DNA from: Gammaproteobacteria bacterium
Lineage (GTDB): Bacteria; Pseudomonadota; Gammaproteobacteria; Steroidobacterales; Steroidobacteraceae
DNA: 40,893 nt
Reading direction: 5' to 3'
Assembly: GCA_003132425.1 (NCBI GenBank)
Contig: PKXS01000105.1
Span: forward strand, 15,896-56,788
Made by a program: the position numbers and the translations under genes. The notes under the pieces were generated by a model, which saw only the letters and a program-made list of their open reading frames with translations, searched no databases and was not told the DNA's origin. Positions within the stretch are counted from its first letter, which is position 1. Each line of letters opens with the position of its first letter. Below are positions 1 to 10,958 of this stretch, piece by piece.

Positions 1-503
1 AGCACGGGCGCGCCGCGCAGGGAAATCCGCGAGCGCCGTGCCCACAACCCGGCGGATTTCAGATCCGCCTCGCGCAAGGCGCGCGCGGTGAGCGCATTCT
101 GCGCCGGCAACCAGGCGTATTCGTAGGAGCTGCGCTCGATGCCCGTCAAATCGCTCAAAGTCTCGCCCAAAGCCGAATCACCCAATTCGGCCAGCCACGG
201 GTGCGCGCACAAAGTGGAGTCCGGCATCACCGTTTGCGCGAACACCCAAATCTGCTCGCCGCAGCGCATGGCAACGTCCCTGAACAAACCCGCATTATCT
301 TCGGCCCGCAGCCCTGACTTGTGTCCCGCGTTGAGCAGCCCCGACCATTGATCGACCAGGCGCAGCGCAAACCGCTGACCGCATGCCGCTTTCAGCCGCA
401 GCGTGAGCAGACCCTTGCCGATGAGCCAGGGGCGCAGCCGCGCATCCATCGGCAATTGTCCTAGTCGTTCTGCGGGCACCCATTGAGTGGTCACGACCGG
501 CAT
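1..503 (-). CDS. ubiC: Chorismate lyase (UbiC), C-terminal part cut by window edge
   Basis: Hand translation of the minus strand from ATG at 503 is open to the window edge: MPVVTTQWVPAERLGQLPMDARLRPWLIGKGLLTLRLKAACGQRFALRLVDQW...LRAEDNAGLFRDVAMRCGEQIWVFAQTVMPDSTL... This matches the UbiC pattern (PWL..GSLT.RL, R.V.L.C....W.FA.T..P..TL). Missing from the ORF track because it has no stop in the window. Confidence 0.85.
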   Translation of the reverse strand, partial: MPVVTTQWVPAERLGQLPMDARLRPWLIGKGLLTLRLKAACGQRFALRLVDQWSGLLNAGHKSGLRAEDNAGLFRDVAMRCGEQIWVFAQTVMPDSTLCAHPWLAELGDSALGETLSDLTGIERSSYEYAWLPAQNALTARALREADLKSAGLWARRSRISLRGAPV

Positions 504-504
504 T

Positions 505-2592
505 CTACCCGACCCGACCGTATTGCTCGGCGTGACCTACCCAGCGGCGGATGAGCGGCGCCACCTGCAGGGGCCAATCGCGAAGCAGAGCCTGCGCGGC
601 GATCTGCACTCTGGGCAACAAATCGGCGTCCCGCAACAAATCGGCAACCCGCATCTGCGCGAGTCCGGTCTGGCGCGTGCCCAATAACTCTCCCGGCCCG
701 CGCAATTCTAGATCGCGCCGCGCAACCACGAACCCATCGTTGGTGTTGCGCATCACGGCCAGCCGTTCGCGCGCCAGTGAGGATAGAGGAGCGCGGTAGA
801 GCAACAAACAAGAGCTCGAGTGCTGTCCGCGGCCCACCCGCCCGCGCAGTTGATGCAGCTGCGCAAGTCCCATTCGTTCGGCGTTCTCGATGACCATGAG
901 CGTTGCATTGGGCACATCGACGCCCACTTCTATGACGGTGGTCGCCACCAAAAGCTGGATTTCCCCGCTCTTGAATCGCCGCATGGTGCGTTCCTTCGCC
1001 GCCGATGGCATGCGCCCGTGCACCAACCCCAGGCTCAATTCGGGTAAGGCCTCCGCCAGGGCCGCCGCGGTTTCCTCGGCCGCCTGGTAGGGCATTTCCT
1101 CCGACTCATCGATCAGCGGGCACACCCAGTACGCCTGCCTACCTTCGAGACAGGCGGTCCGTATCCGCAGGACCACCTCCTCGCGCCGTGCATCGGCGAG
1201 CACCACGGTTTTCACGGGAGTACGTCCCGGCGGCAACTCATCGATCACGGAAACGTCGAGATCGGCGTACGCCGTCATGGCGAGCGTGCGCGGGATCGGT
1301 GTCGCGGTCATGATCAATTGATGCGGTTGATGGCCGTCTTGAGCGCCCTTTTTTCGTAATGAGAGGCGCTGATGCACGCCAAAGCGATGCTGCTCATCCA
1401 CGATCACCAGCGCAAGCGCCGCGAATTCCACGTGCTCTTGAAAGAGCGCATGGGTGCCGACCACGATCGCTGCGTGTCCGGCGCGAACACTTAAGAGCGC
1501 GGCGTCGCGCGCTTTGCCCGTCTGACGCCCGGTCAACAGCGCAACAGCGATGCCCAGCGGCTCGAACCAATGGCGGAAATTCTGCGCGTGTTGGTCGGCC
1601 AGCAGCTCCGTCGGCGCCATCAACGCCACTTGCCGGCCCGCTTGGACCGCCAGTGCCGCGGCGAGCGCGGCGACCAGCGTTTTGCCGCAGCCCACATCCC
1701 CTTGCACCAAGCGCAGCATCGGTATAGGACATCTCATGTCCTGCTCGATCTCGCGCAACGCCCGGACTTGCGCTCGGGTCAAGCGAAACGGCAATGCGGC
1801 CAGCAATTTCTCCTTCAGCGCGCCATCGCTCTTAAGAGGCCACCCTGGATCGCTTTGAATGCGTTGCCGCAATAGCTTGAGCGACAACTGGTGTGCCAGC
1901 AGTTCCTCGAACGCCAACCGGCGCTGCGCCGGATGCCGCCTGTCGAGCAATAAATCCACGGGCGCGTCCGTCGGCGGCGTATGCACGTATATCAGAGCCT
2001 CGCGCAAAGCAGGCAGGCGCGAATCCGCCAACAGGGACGGCGGCACCCAGTCCTCGAGGTCGCGATCGGTGGTTTGCTCGAGCGCCATGCGGACCAACAT
2101 CCGTAGGCGACCCTGAGTCACGCCGGAGGTTATGGGGTAAATGGGCGTGAGGTGATCCTCGGGCGCTCGCGCGGCCTGCGGGCCGACCCGATATTCGGGA
2201 TGCACGATTTCCAGGCCTTTCACGCCGCGCCGCGCTTCGCCGAAACAGCGTATACGCGCGCCGCGGGCGAGGCCATCCTGCTGCTTCGCAGTGAAATAAA
2301 AAAACCGCAACGTCAAGAAGCCGGAGCCGTCGCCGATTCTGCACAGCATTTGCCGGCGCCCGCGGAAGGCGACTTCCGTCAGCAGCACCTCGCCCTCGAC
2401 CGCCGCCCGCTGGCCGGCGCGCAGCTCTCCTAAGGGGACCACTCGCGTGCGATCCTCATAGCGCAAGGGCAATAAGAATAGGAGGTCCTGAATGGTCTCC
2501 ACGCCCAAGGCGAGCAATCGCCCGGCGAGCGTATCGCCGACGCCGCGTAGCGAGGTGACCGGCCGTGGCTCGCTCACAAGGCGACGATGCAC
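505..2592 (-). CDS. recG: ATP-dependent DNA helicase RecG
   Basis: 695 aa; Walker [54 protein letters not shown] motifs typical of RecG. Confidence 0.97.
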   Translation of the reverse strand: MHRRLVSEPRPVTSLRGVGDTLAGRLLALGVETIQDLLFLLPLRYEDRTRVVPLGELRAGQRAAVEGEVLLTEVAFRGRRQMLCRIGDGSGFLTLRFFYFTAKQQDGLARGARIRCFGEARRGVKGLEIVHPEYRVGPQAARAPEDHLTPIYPITSGVTQGRLRMLVRMALEQTTDRDLEDWVPPSLLADSRLPALREALIYVHTPPTDAPVDLLLDRRHPAQRRLAFEELLAHQLSLKLLRQRIQSDPGWPLKSDGALKEKLLAALPFRLTRAQVRALREIEQDMRCPIPMLRLVQGDVGCGKTLVAALAAALAVQAGRQVALMAPTELLADQHAQNFRHWFEPLGIAVALLTGRQTGKARDAALLSVRAGHAAIVVGTHALFQEHVEFAALALVIVDEQHRFGVHQRLSLRKKGAQDGHQPHQLIMTATPIPRTLAMTAYADLDVSVIDELPPGRTPVKTVVLADARREEVVLRIRTACLEGRQAYWVCPLIDESEEMPYQAAEETAAALAEALPELSLGLVHGRMPSAAKERTMRRFKSGEIQLLVATTVIEVGVDVPNATLMVIENAERMGLAQLHQLRGRVGRGQHSSSCLLLYRAPLSSLARERLAVMRNTNDGFVVARRDLELRGPGELLGTRQTGLAQMRVADLLRDADLLPRVQIAAQALLRDWPLQVAPLIRRWVGHAEQYGRVG

Positions 2593-2954
2593 TCCACTTC
2601 GACCTGCGCTCCGCGCGGCAGCGCGGCGACTCCCACGGCTGCCCGCGCCGGGTAGGGTTCGCGAAAATACTCGGCCATGACCTTATTGACGAGCGCGAAG
2701 TGGGAAAGATCGATCAAGAAAACGGTTGCCTTGACGACATCATCGAAGCTTGCGCCCGCTGCCGCGACGATGGCCTTTAGATTCTCAAAGACTTGGCGCA
2801 CCTGCGCCTCGATGTCGCCCTTGACCATCTCCTTCGTCGCCGGGTCCAGGGGAATTTGCCCTGAGACCCATATCGTATTACCCACGCGCACGGCCTGAGA
2901 ATAAATGCCGATGGCGGAGGGAGCGTTGGCGGTCGAGATGGTTTGTTTGCTCAT
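2574..2954 (-). CDS. ridA: RidA/YjgF family reactive enamine/imine deaminase
   Basis: 126 aa; ends [46 protein letters not shown]; RidA signature. Confidence 0.95.
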   Translation of the reverse strand: MSKQTISTANAPSAIGIYSQAVRVGNTIWVSGQIPLDPATKEMVKGDIEAQVRQVFENLKAIVAAAGASFDDVVKATVFLIDLSHFALVNKVMAEYFREPYPARAAVGVAALPRGAQVEVECIVAL

Positions 2955-2987
2955 AAGCTCAAGTATGCTCGGGGTTAGGCGGCGCCG

Positions 2988-5147
2988 TCAGGCCAATGTG
3001 CGATACACACGCTGCACGTCCGGCATGCGCCGGATGGTTTTGATCACGTGAGCCAAATGCTTGCGGTCGCGCACCTGCAGCAGGAATTTGAGAGAAGAGC
3101 TGCTCACGTCGCGTTCCTCGAGCGATACCTGATCGATATTGGTTTCGGTGCCCGCCACGCTGGAAGCGACCGCGGCCAGCACGCCCACCCGATTGATTAT
3201 TTCCAGTTGGATCTCGGAACTGAACAAGCGGCCGTGCGTTGCCGCCCAAGCCACCGACAGCCACTTCTCGGGTTGTTTGCGATACTCGGCGAGATTACCG
3301 CAATTTTGACGGTGAATCATCACGCCGCGGCCGGCGCTTAAATAAGCCATGATCGGATCGTTGGGGATGGGGAAGCAGCAGCGCGCGCAGGTGACCAGCA
3401 ACCCTTCGGTGCCGGCGATCATCAGCGTGCCGCTGCTTGCCTGAGCGTGCTCTCCCGCATCCCGCGGCGGCTGCAGACGCCGCGCAACCAGAGGCGCCAA
3501 TCGCTCGCCCAAGCCGATCTTTTCGTACAACTCATCGGCGTCCTTCAAATTGAACTCTTTGACCACCGCGTCGATTTCCGCGGACGGAATCTTCTTCAGA
3601 CTGATCGAAAATTCGTCGAGCGCCAGCCCCAGCAAGCGCCGGCCCAGCTCCAGCGCCTCGCCCCGCTTCAGGTTCTTCAGGTACTGTCTGATTGCCGCGC
3701 GAGCCTTCGCCGTCACCAAGAAGCTTGACCACGAGGGATTCGGTGTCGCGCCCTTCGCGGTGATGATCTCCACCGTTTGACCGTTGCGCAGCGGCGTGCG
3801 CAGCGGCACCAAGCGCCGGTCGACCTTGGCGGCGACGCAGCGATTGCCGATATCCGTATGAATCGCATAAGCGAAATCAACCGCGGTCGCGCCGGTCGGC
3901 AGGCGCAGTATTTTTCCCTTCGGCGTAAACACATAAACCTTATCCGGAAACAGATCGACCTTGACGCTTTCCAGGAATTCCTCGGAACTGCCGCCTTCCT
4001 GGATTTGCACCAGGCTCGCGAGCCACTCGCGCGCGCGGTCGTGCTCGAGGCCGCCGAACGCGTCGCCGCCGGATTTATATTTCCAATGTGCCGCGATGCC
4101 GGACTCGGCGACGCGATGCATCGGCTCGGAGCGGATCTGCACTTCGATGGGTATGCCGTTGGGGCCGAACAGAGTGGTGTGCAGCGATTGGTAGCCGTTT
4201 ACCCGCGGGATGGCAATGTAATCCTTGAAGCGTCCGGGCATCGGCTTATAGACGCTGTGCACCAGACCCAGAGCCCGATAACACGTGTCGGCATTGTCGA
4301 CGATGATGCGAAGTCCGTACACGTCGACCATTTCGTTGATGGAGATGCCCTTGGTCTGCATCTTCTTGTAGATGCTGTACATGTGTTTCTCGCGGCCTTC
4401 CACGCCGGCGGCGATCTGCGCCTTCCGCAGCGCGACTTTGAAGGTCTCGGCGATCCTTCCGATGAATTCCTTTTGATTGCCGCGGGCGCGCTTCAGCTCG
4501 CGTTCCAGCACCTTGTAACGGTACGGATACAGCGCCCTGAATCCCAGATCCTCGAGTTCCAGCTTGACCGCGTAAAGACCAAGGCGCTCGGCAATCGGCG
4601 CGTAGATCTCCAGGGTCTCGCGCGCGCTGCGGCGGCGCTTGACCGGCGGCATCACGCCCAGGGTGCGCATGTTGTGCATGCGGTCGGCGAGCTTCACCAT
4701 GATCACGCGAATGTCGCGCACCATCGCCAGCAGCATTTTGCGAAAGCTCTCGGCTTGAGCTTCTTCGCGATTCTTGAACTGAATCTGATCCAGCTTGCTG
4801 ACGCCGTCGACGAGCTCGGCGACCACCTGACCGAAAATCGTCGCGATCTCTGCCTTGGCGGTCGGCGTATCCTCGATCACATCGTGCAGAATCGCGGCCA
4901 CCAGCGTGTCGGCGTCCAGATGCAGATCCGCGAGGATGTCGGCGACGGCGACCGGGTGCGTGATATACGGTTCGCCCGAGACGCGCTTCTGGCCGTGATG
5001 CTTGGCGGCCCCGAAGTCATAGGCCTCGCGCACCCGCTCGACTTGCGCGGGAGACAAATAAGCTTCGAGTTTGTCTAAGAGCTGGCTGATCCCCGTGGAG
5101 CGTCTTCCACCGGGCAGGAAACCGAGTATGGAAGACGCATAATCCAT
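2988..5147 (-). CDS. spoT: Bifunctional (p)ppGpp synthase/hydrolase SpoT (RelA/SpoT family)
   Basis: 719 aa; HD hydrolase region (HDVIEDT), synthetase (YGLRIIVDNADTCYRALGLVHSVYKPMPGRFKDYIAIPRVNGYQSLHTTLFGPNGIPIEVQIRS), TGS and C-terminal ACT domain; next to rpoZ. Confidence 0.97.
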   Translation of the reverse strand: MDYASSILGFLPGGRRSTGISQLLDKLEAYLSPAQVERVREAYDFGAAKHHGQKRVSGEPYITHPVAVADILADLHLDADTLVAAILHDVIEDTPTAKAEIATIFGQVVAELVDGVSKLDQIQFKNREEAQAESFRKMLLAMVRDIRVIMVKLADRMHNMRTLGVMPPVKRRRSARETLEIYAPIAERLGLYAVKLELEDLGFRALYPYRYKVLERELKRARGNQKEFIGRIAETFKVALRKAQIAAGVEGREKHMYSIYKKMQTKGISINEMVDVYGLRIIVDNADTCYRALGLVHSVYKPMPGRFKDYIAIPRVNGYQSLHTTLFGPNGIPIEVQIRSEPMHRVAESGIAAHWKYKSGGDAFGGLEHDRAREWLASLVQIQEGGSSEEFLESVKVDLFPDKVYVFTPKGKILRLPTGATAVDFAYAIHTDIGNRCVAAKVDRRLVPLRTPLRNGQTVEIITAKGATPNPSWSSFLVTAKARAAIRQYLKNLKRGEALELGRRLLGLALDEFSISLKKIPSAEIDAVVKEFNLKDADELYEKIGLGERLAPLVARRLQPPRDAGEHAQASSGTLMIAGTEGLLVTCARCCFPIPNDPIMAYLSAGRGVMIHRQNCGNLAEYRKQPEKWLSVAWAATHGRLFSSEIQLEIINRVGVLAAVASSVAGTETNIDQVSLEERDVSSSSLKFLLQVRDRKHLAHVIKTIRRMPDVQRVYRTLA

Positions 5148-5171
5148 CGTTGCTCTTGACTAAGGCGGGTC

Positions 5172-5450
5172 TTAGTCCCCTAACCCAAGCTGCGGGGCGC
5201 GGAAATCCGCCGGCATGTCGAGCTCGCTCGCCGGCTGCTGCGCAGGCTCTTCCGGCTCTTCCAACATCTCCAACGTGATATTTCCGGCCGCAATCTCGCG
5301 CAGTGCCACCACCGTCGGTTTGTCGTTTTCCCAGTCAACGGTCGCTTCCGCGCCGTTTGCCAAGCGCCGGGCCCGCTTTGCGGCCAGCAGCACCAGGTTG
5401 AATAGATTGGGTTCGTTCTGCAGACAGTCTTCGACCGTGATACGCGCCAT
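5172..5450 (-). CDS. rpoZ: DNA-directed RNA polymerase omega subunit
   Basis: [33 protein letters not shown]...[11 protein letters not shown]; rpoZ-spoT gene order. Confidence 0.97.
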   Translation of the reverse strand: MARITVEDCLQNEPNLFNLVLLAAKRARRLANGAEATVDWENDKPTVVALREIAAGNITLEMLEEPEEPAQQPASELDMPADFRAPQLGLGD

Positions 5451-5499
5451 GGTTAGGGTTCCGTTAAGGGGGTTGAAATCATAGCAGAAATACGCGGCG

Positions 5500-6159
5500 C
5501 TACGCCGGGTTCAATAATCCGGCCGCGAAGCGCGCCAGGCCTGGCCGGACCGCAGCCAGGGCGCCGCCGCGCTCCTCGACGATGGCCTGCAAATCCGCCA
5601 AAGCTTGTTCGAAGCGATCGTTGATCACCACATAGTCGAATTCGGTCCAATGCGTCAGATCCTCACCCGCATCCCGCAAGCGGCGTTGGATTACGACCTC
5701 GGAATCGCTGCTGCGCGCCCTAAGCCTCTCCTCGAGCGCGCGGCGCGAGGGCGGCAAAATGAAGATGCTGCGTGCCTCCGGCAGCCGCGCGCGCACCTGG
5801 CGAGCACCCTGCCAGTCGATTTCCAGCAGCAGTTGCGCTCCCTGCTCCAAGGCGGTCCGCACCGCCCGCACACCGGTGCCATAGAAGTTGTCGAATACCC
5901 GCGCATGCTCGAGAAACTCGCGTTGCGCGACCATTTCCTGAAATCGCTCCTGCGTCACGAAGTGGTAGTCGCGTCCCTCGATCTCGTTGGGCCGCGGCTT
6001 GCGGGTGGTGAAGGAGACGGAGAACCGCATGCGCGGCTCGCGCTCCATCAGCGCTTTGACCAGGCTGGTCTTACCCGCTCCCGAAGGAGCGGCAATCACA
6101 TACAGCCGCCCGTCATTGAACGGCGCAGGTTCATTCGGCGGTTCTGCGGCGCTTGGCAT
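5500..6159 (-). CDS. gmk: Guanylate kinase
   Basis: [25 protein letters not shown]...[23 protein letters not shown]; 219 aa. Confidence 0.97.
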   Translation of the reverse strand: MPSAAEPPNEPAPFNDGRLYVIAAPSGAGKTSLVKALMEREPRMRFSVSFTTRKPRPNEIEGRDYHFVTQERFQEMVAQREFLEHARVFDNFYGTGVRAVRTALEQGAQLLLEIDWQGARQVRARLPEARSIFILPPSRRALEERLRARSSDSEVVIQRRLRDAGEDLTHWTEFDYVVINDRFEQALADLQAIVEERGGALAAVRPGLARFAAGLLNPA

Positions 6160-6165
6160 CGCACG

Positions 6166-7029
6166 CTACTCGATGTTCTGCACTTGCTCGCGCATCTGCT
6201 CGATCAGCACCTTCATGTCGACCGCCGCGCGGGTCGTTTCGATGTCCTGAGACTTCGACGACAGCGTGTTTGCCTCGCGATTAAGCTCCTGCATCAAGAA
6301 ATCCAGTCGCCGGCCCGCGGGTTCCTGGCCGTCGAAGGTCTTGCGAACTTCGGCGACATGGCCGCGCAGACGGTGAATCTCCTCGTCCACATCAAGCCGC
6401 TGAGCCAGCATCGCCAGCTCCTGCTCCAGGCGTTCGTGATCGACATCGCTGACCAGCTGGGAAATTCGCTCGAGCAATTTCGCCCGCATTCGGGCCCGCA
6501 CCTCCGGCAGCCGGTCCGCTACCAGCGCCGCGAAATCAATCAGTCCGGCGCAGCGCTGCTCCAGAGCCTGTTGCAGGCGCGCGCCTTCGCTGTCGCGAAA
6601 ACGCGCGAGTCCCGCGAGAGCCTCGCTCAACAAAGAATGAGCCGCCGTAATCAGCGGCGCGGCATCGCGGCCGGCATCGCGCACCACGCCCGGCCAACGC
6701 AGCAGGTCCATCACATCGATGCGCGCCGCCGCGCCGGCTTGTGCGGCGATTTGCTGCGCCCTTTGCGCCAATGAGGCGAGCAGGTCCGCATCGACTTCGA
6801 GCGAACCCGCCACCACTGCGGGTCGAAAATGCAGAGAACACTCGACTTTGCCGCGCCGCACGGAACCTGCGATGGTTTGGCGGAACTCCGCCTCGGCGGC
6901 GCGGAACTCCTCCGGCAAGCGACAGCCGATTTCGAGATAGCGATGATTGACCGTCTTCAGCTCCCAAGCCAGCAATCCCCACGGATATTGCCGCTCGCCC
7001 CGCGCAAAGCCGGTCATGCTACGAATCAT
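6166..7029 (-). CDS. yicC: YicC/YloC family endoribonuclease
   Basis: MIRSMTGFARGE...WELKTVNHRYLEIGCRLPEE ... RRLDFLMQELNREANTLSSKSQD; YicC N- and C-terminal signatures. Confidence 0.95.
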   Translation of the reverse strand: MIRSMTGFARGERQYPWGLLAWELKTVNHRYLEIGCRLPEEFRAAEAEFRQTIAGSVRRGKVECSLHFRPAVVAGSLEVDADLLASLAQRAQQIAAQAGAAARIDVMDLLRWPGVVRDAGRDAAPLITAAHSLLSEALAGLARFRDSEGARLQQALEQRCAGLIDFAALVADRLPEVRARMRAKLLERISQLVSDVDHERLEQELAMLAQRLDVDEEIHRLRGHVAEVRKTFDGQEPAGRRLDFLMQELNREANTLSSKSQDIETTRAAVDMKVLIEQMREQVQNIE

Positions 7030-7093
7030 AGGGTCTCAAGCGAAAATCGGCCATAATCAGCTTTTTAGTTTATCAGATGCCAAGGAGCCGTCA

Positions 7094-7840
7094 TTGCAGA
7101 TCGAGACCGCGGATGTGAGCCTGATTGGCCACCGCGAAGAGAATCAAGACCGAGTCGCAGTCGCGGCCGCCGAACAGGCGGTTCTCTTGGTCGTGCTCGA
7201 TGGCATGGGCGGTCATGCGGAGGGTGCGCGAGCCGCCGAGACGGCGCTGTCGACGCTGCTCGAAGCGTTTTGGCAGACGCCGCATCCTATTTTCGATCCG
7301 CTGGGGTTTCTGCATTTGTCGCTGGGCCGGGCACATGAAGAAGTGGTCAAGCTTGGCGTGGGTTTGAGCATCGAGGCGCGTCCGCGCGCGACCTGCGCCG
7401 TGTGCTTGGTTCAGGATGCCGCCGCCTACTGGGCGCATGTGGGGGACAGCCGCGTCTACCAGCTGCGGCAGGCCCAGGTGTTGGAACGCACGCGTGACCA
7501 CAGCCATGTGGAAGTATTGCTGCGCGAGGGCTTGATCACCGAGGCGGAGGTTCACGGCCACCCGATGCGAAACTACGTCGAGTGTTGTCTTGGAGGCGAT
7601 GCGGTGCTGCCCGAAATGAGCATTTCGACGCGGCGCAGACTCAAGTCGGGCGATGTGTTGCTGCTCTGCACCGACGGCTTGTGGGCAAATATGGCGGACC
7701 AGGATTTCGTACGCTTCGCGCAAGCGTCGGGCAAGCCCTTACGCGATACGCTGACCGATCTCGGCACTCGAGCGGTGGCGGCGTCGGCGCCTTATAGCGA
7801 TAACACCAGCGCGGCCGCGCTGCGCTGGCGCGCGGCATGA
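7094..7840 (+). CDS. PP2C-family serine/threonine protein phosphatase
   Basis: [59 protein letters not shown] motifs. The track starts at 6947 (TTG) inside yicC; a TTG at 7094 with AAGGAG 6 nt upstream is a better start. Confidence 0.9.
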   Translation: MQIETADVSLIGHREENQDRVAVAAAEQAVLLVVLDGMGGHAEGARAAETALSTLLEAFWQTPHPIFDPLGFLHLSLGRAHEEVVKLGVGLSIEARPRATCAVCLVQDAAAYWAHVGDSRVYQLRQAQVLERTRDHSHVEVLLREGLITEAEVHGHPMRNYVECCLGGDAVLPEMSISTRRRLKSGDVLLLCTDGLWANMADQDFVRFAQASGKPLRDTLTDLGTRAVAASAPYSDNTSAAALRWRAA

Positions 7841-8559
7841 GCTCAAGGCCCAGCGGCCGCGCGCCCGATGAGTTGCGCACGGTGAGCTTCGTGCGCGGCT
7901 ACACGCAGCACGCGGAAGGTTCCGTGTTGGTGGGATTCGGCGCAACTCGCGTTCTTTGCACCGCTAGCATCGAGGACAGCGTGCCGTCATTCCTGCGCGG
8001 CGCTTCGCAGGGCTGGGTAACCGCCGAATACGGCATGCTGCCGCGCGCCACCCACACGCGTTCGGCGCGCGAAGCGGCTCGCGGCAAACAAACCGGCCGC
8101 ACGCAAGAGATACAACGCTTGATCGGCCGCGCGCTGCGTGCGGTCGTGGACCTCAAAGGATTGGGCGAGCGAACCGTGACTATCGACTGCGATGTGCTGC
8201 AGGCCGACGGAGGCACCCGAACCGCTGCCATTACCGGCGGGTTCGTGGCCTTGGCCGATGCGATCGACACGTTGCGGAAGAGACGCGCGATAGCCGCCAA
8301 CCCTCTGCACGGACAGGTGGCCGCGGTCTCGGTGGGAATTTACCGCGGCATCGCGGTCCTGGATATGGACTATGCGGAAGACTCGAATGCGGAAACCGAC
8401 ATGAACGTGGTCATGAACAGCGGTGGCGCGTTTGTCGAGCTTCAGGGCACGGCCGAAGGGCACGCGTTTCGCCGCCATGAGCTCGACCAGTTGCTGGATC
8501 TTGCCACGCAAGGCATCGCCCGGTTACATGCGGCACAGCTCAGCGCACGCTCCTCCTAA
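7837..8559 (+). CDS. rph: Ribonuclease PH
   Basis: [41 protein letters not shown]...[36 protein letters not shown] overlap with upstream gene. Confidence 0.97.
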   Translation: MSSRPSGRAPDELRTVSFVRGYTQHAEGSVLVGFGATRVLCTASIEDSVPSFLRGASQGWVTAEYGMLPRATHTRSAREAARGKQTGRTQEIQRLIGRALRAVVDLKGLGERTVTIDCDVLQADGGTRTAAITGGFVALADAIDTLRKRRAIAANPLHGQVAAVSVGIYRGIAVLDMDYAEDSNAETDMNVVMNSGGAFVELQGTAEGHAFRRHELDQLLDLATQGIARLHAAQLSARSS

Positions 8560-9148
8560 GGTCCTGGTCATCGCCACCGGTAATCCAGGCAAGCTACGCG
8601 AATTTCATTCCTTGCTGGCCGGACTGCCTTTCGTGCTCGCGAGCCAAGCGGAACTTGGAGTGCCTGCAACTCCCGAAACAGGGTCGAGCTTCCTGGCGAA
8701 CGCGCTGCTGAAGGCGCGCCATGCCGCGGCGGCGACCGGCTGCGCGGCGATTGCGGATGACTCGGGACTGGAGGTCGATGCGCTGGGCGGCGCGCCCGGG
8801 ATCTATTCGGCGCGATATGCAGGTCCGGGCGCGGACGACGCGGCGAACAACGCGAAGCTGCTGGCAGCGCTCGCACACACACCGCCGGCGGAGCGCGGCG
8901 CGCGCTATCGATGTGCGTTGGCCTTCATCGACCGGGCGACCGACACGCAGTTGTGGACCGAGGGCGTATGGGAAGGAACCGTTCTCGATGCGCCGCGCGG
9001 CGCGGGTGGATTCGGATACGACGCCTATTTTTGGCTCCCCGAACTTGGCATGACGGCGGCCGAACTTAAGCCCCACGAGAAGAATCGGCGCAGCCATCGC
9101 GGCCTTGCGCTGCGCGCGCTGCGAGAGCAGCTGGCGGCGCAATTGTGA
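8528..9148 (+). CDS. rdgB: XTP/dITP diphosphatase (RdgB/HAM1)
   Basis: [20 protein letters not shown]...[26 protein letters not shown]...[23 protein letters not shown]. Start set to ATG 8528 (internal M of the track ORF), overlapping rph by 32 bp. Confidence 0.95.
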   Translation: MRHSSAHAPPKVLVIATGNPGKLREFHSLLAGLPFVLASQAELGVPATPETGSSFLANALLKARHAAAATGCAAIADDSGLEVDALGGAPGIYSARYAGPGADDAANNAKLLAALAHTPPAERGARYRCALAFIDRATDTQLWTEGVWEGTVLDAPRGAGGFGYDAYFWLPELGMTAAELKPHEKNRRSHRGLALRALREQLAAQL

Positions 9149-10299
9149 ATCCGGATCGCCTGCCGCTGTCGCTCTACGTCCACATGCCTTGGTGCGTGCG
9201 TAAATGCCCGTATTGTGATTTCAATTCCCATCAGCTGAAGTCCGCACAGCCGGACGGCGCCTACATCGATGCCCTGATTCGCGACGTCGACACTGAATTG
9301 CCGTTGATCGCGGACCGCAGGGTAGACACCGTATTCTTCGGCGGCGGCACGCCGAGCCTGTTCCAGCCCGAGGACTTCTCGCGTTTGCTGCAAGCGCTGC
9401 GCCGGCGGATCGACATCGCGAGCGGCGCGGAAATCACCTTGGAGGCGAATCCGGGCACCATCGAGCGCGGCCGGTTCGCGGGCTATAGGGACGCGGGGAT
9501 CAACCGGGTGTCGCTGGGAGCGCAAACCTTTGCGCCGCGCGCCCTCGAGCTGCTGGGCCGAATTCACACGGCAGAGGACACGCATCGCGCGGTGGAGGAT
9601 CTGCGCGCCGCCGGACTGGACAATTTCAATCTGGATTTGATGTACGCCCTGCCGCAGCAGACGCTCGAAGCAGCGATGGCGGATGTGAGCACCGCTTGCG
9701 CGCTGAACCCTGCGCATATTTCCTATTACCAGCTCACGCTCGAGCCGGGAACCGTGTTTCACGCCCGTCCGCCCGTGCTTCCCGACGAGGAGGCCGCCTG
9801 GCAAATTCAAATCGAGGGACAGAAGCACTTGGCCGCTGCGGGATACGAGCAATACGAGGTGTCCGCCTATGCGAAGGCGGGCGCGCAATGCCGCCACAAT
9901 CTCAACTACTGGCGCTTCGGCGATTACCTTGGGGTGGGCGCGGGCGCCCACGGCAAGCTCAGTGTCGCCGTTCCGGAGCGCATATTGCGCACGGCAAAGC
10001 CCAAGCAGCCTCGCGATTATCAAGCATGCGCCGGAGAAGCGAGCACTGCGTTCGGCGAGCGCAACTTCATCGCGACGGCCGATTTACCCTTCGAATACAT
10101 GCTGAATGCGCTGCGCCTCAACGAGGGATTTGCGACCCGCGATTTCCAGCGGCGCACGGGCCTGAGCTTAAGCTCAGTCGAGCCCGCGCTCGTGCGGGCA
10201 CAGGGCCGCGGATTATTGGAGGTGAGGGTGGACGGTTGGCGCCCGACCGCTCTGGGTAGGCGTTTCCTAAACGATCTGCAGGCCGCTTTTTTGGCCTGA
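9145..10299 (+). CDS. hemW: HemW-like radical SAM heme chaperone (formerly called coproporphyrinogen III oxidase-like)
   Basis: LSLYVHMPWCVRKCPYCDFNSHQL, FFGGGTPSLF, RVSLGAQTF; GTG start overlapping the rdgB stop (GTGA). Confidence 0.94.
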   Translation: MNPDRLPLSLYVHMPWCVRKCPYCDFNSHQLKSAQPDGAYIDALIRDVDTELPLIADRRVDTVFFGGGTPSLFQPEDFSRLLQALRRRIDIASGAEITLEANPGTIERGRFAGYRDAGINRVSLGAQTFAPRALELLGRIHTAEDTHRAVEDLRAAGLDNFNLDLMYALPQQTLEAAMADVSTACALNPAHISYYQLTLEPGTVFHARPPVLPDEEAAWQIQIEGQKHLAAAGYEQYEVSAYAKAGAQCRHNLNYWRFGDYLGVGAGAHGKLSVAVPERILRTAKPKQPRDYQACAGEASTAFGERNFIATADLPFEYMLNALRLNEGFATRDFQRRTGLSLSSVEPALVRAQGRGLLEVRVDGWRPTALGRRFLNDLQAAFLA

Positions 10300-10369
10300 G
10301 CTTATGCACACCAGCCGCCGCGCCTCGCACAAAGGGGCACCTACGACGCATAGCGTTTGCATTAGGTCA

Positions 10370-10680
10370 AATGACAACCGTAATTTATTGAAATATATAA
10401 TAAAACACTGCTTGTCTATTTTTTGACCAAGTTAACAATTATGCGAATTTCCGCTGTGCGGAATGCTGGTGCGGGGGAGCCATCCACAGATTTATCCACA
10501 GTTATTGTGGACAAATTGGCCGGCGATTGTCATTGAGTGGCTTATGTCAAATAACTTGTTCTGGGCGCATGCGTCCTATACCATGCGCGGCCCGCTTATT
10601 TTGCCGATCTGCTGAACGGCTATGAGCGCGGATAATCAGGCGTGGCGATCAGCTCCGGCGATCCCTCTTTTTGTGGATAC
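10370..10680. other. Candidate DnaA-box cluster with adjacent AT-rich tract (possible oriC/DUE or DnaA-regulated region)
   Basis: TTATCCACA at 10492-10500 (perfect consensus), TGTGGACAA at 10506-10514 (minus-strand TTGTCCACA, 8/9), CCATCCACA 10480-10488 (7/9), TGTGGATAC 10672-10680 (minus-strand GTATCCACA, 8/9). Hand count for 10381-10440 is 12 G/C of 60 (20% GC) in an otherwise GC-rich window. Confidence 0.5.
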
Positions 10681-10724
10681 CGTGGGCTCGTCGATTCTGC
10701 CGCCAGCGACAACTCGAGGTTCCT

Positions 10725-10958
10725 ATGAAAGCCGGCATCCATCCCGAATACAAAGAAATTTCCGTCACCTGTACCTGCGGGAACAAGTTCCAAACTCGCT
10801 CCACCATCGGGCACGATCTACAGGTCGAAGTCTGCTCCAATTGCCATCCGTTCTACACCGGCAAGCAGAAAATCGTGGATACGGGCGGTCGCGTCGACAA
10901 ATTCCGCAAGAAGTACGCGACGGCGGCACAGAAGGCGGCGGTTACACCGAAGCCCTAA
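10725..10958 (+). CDS. rpmE: 50S ribosomal protein L31 (zinc-ribbon type)
   Basis: [65 protein letters not shown]; four Cys conserved. Start set to the internal ATG at 10725. Confidence 0.97.
   Translation: MKAGIHPEYKEISVTCTCGNKFQTRSTIGHDLQVEVCSNCHPFYTGKQKIVDTGGRVDKFRKKYATAAQKAAVTPKP

Noticed and set aside
3777-5078. 433-aa plus-strand ORF
   Set aside because: Lies antisense to spoT; composition (His/Gln/Asp-rich, no recognisable motifs) is typical of shadow ORFs in high-GC coding DNA.
5605-6774. 389-aa plus-strand ORF
   Set aside because: Antisense to gmk and yicC, both with clear family signatures.
9025-10023. 332-aa minus-strand ORF
   Set aside because: Antisense to hemW, low plausibility sequence.
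10279-10298. CAGGCC-gctttttt-GGCCTG inverted repeat at the hemW stop as a terminator
   Set aside because: T-run is in the loop rather than after the stem and the stem is only 6 bp; not a convincing terminator.
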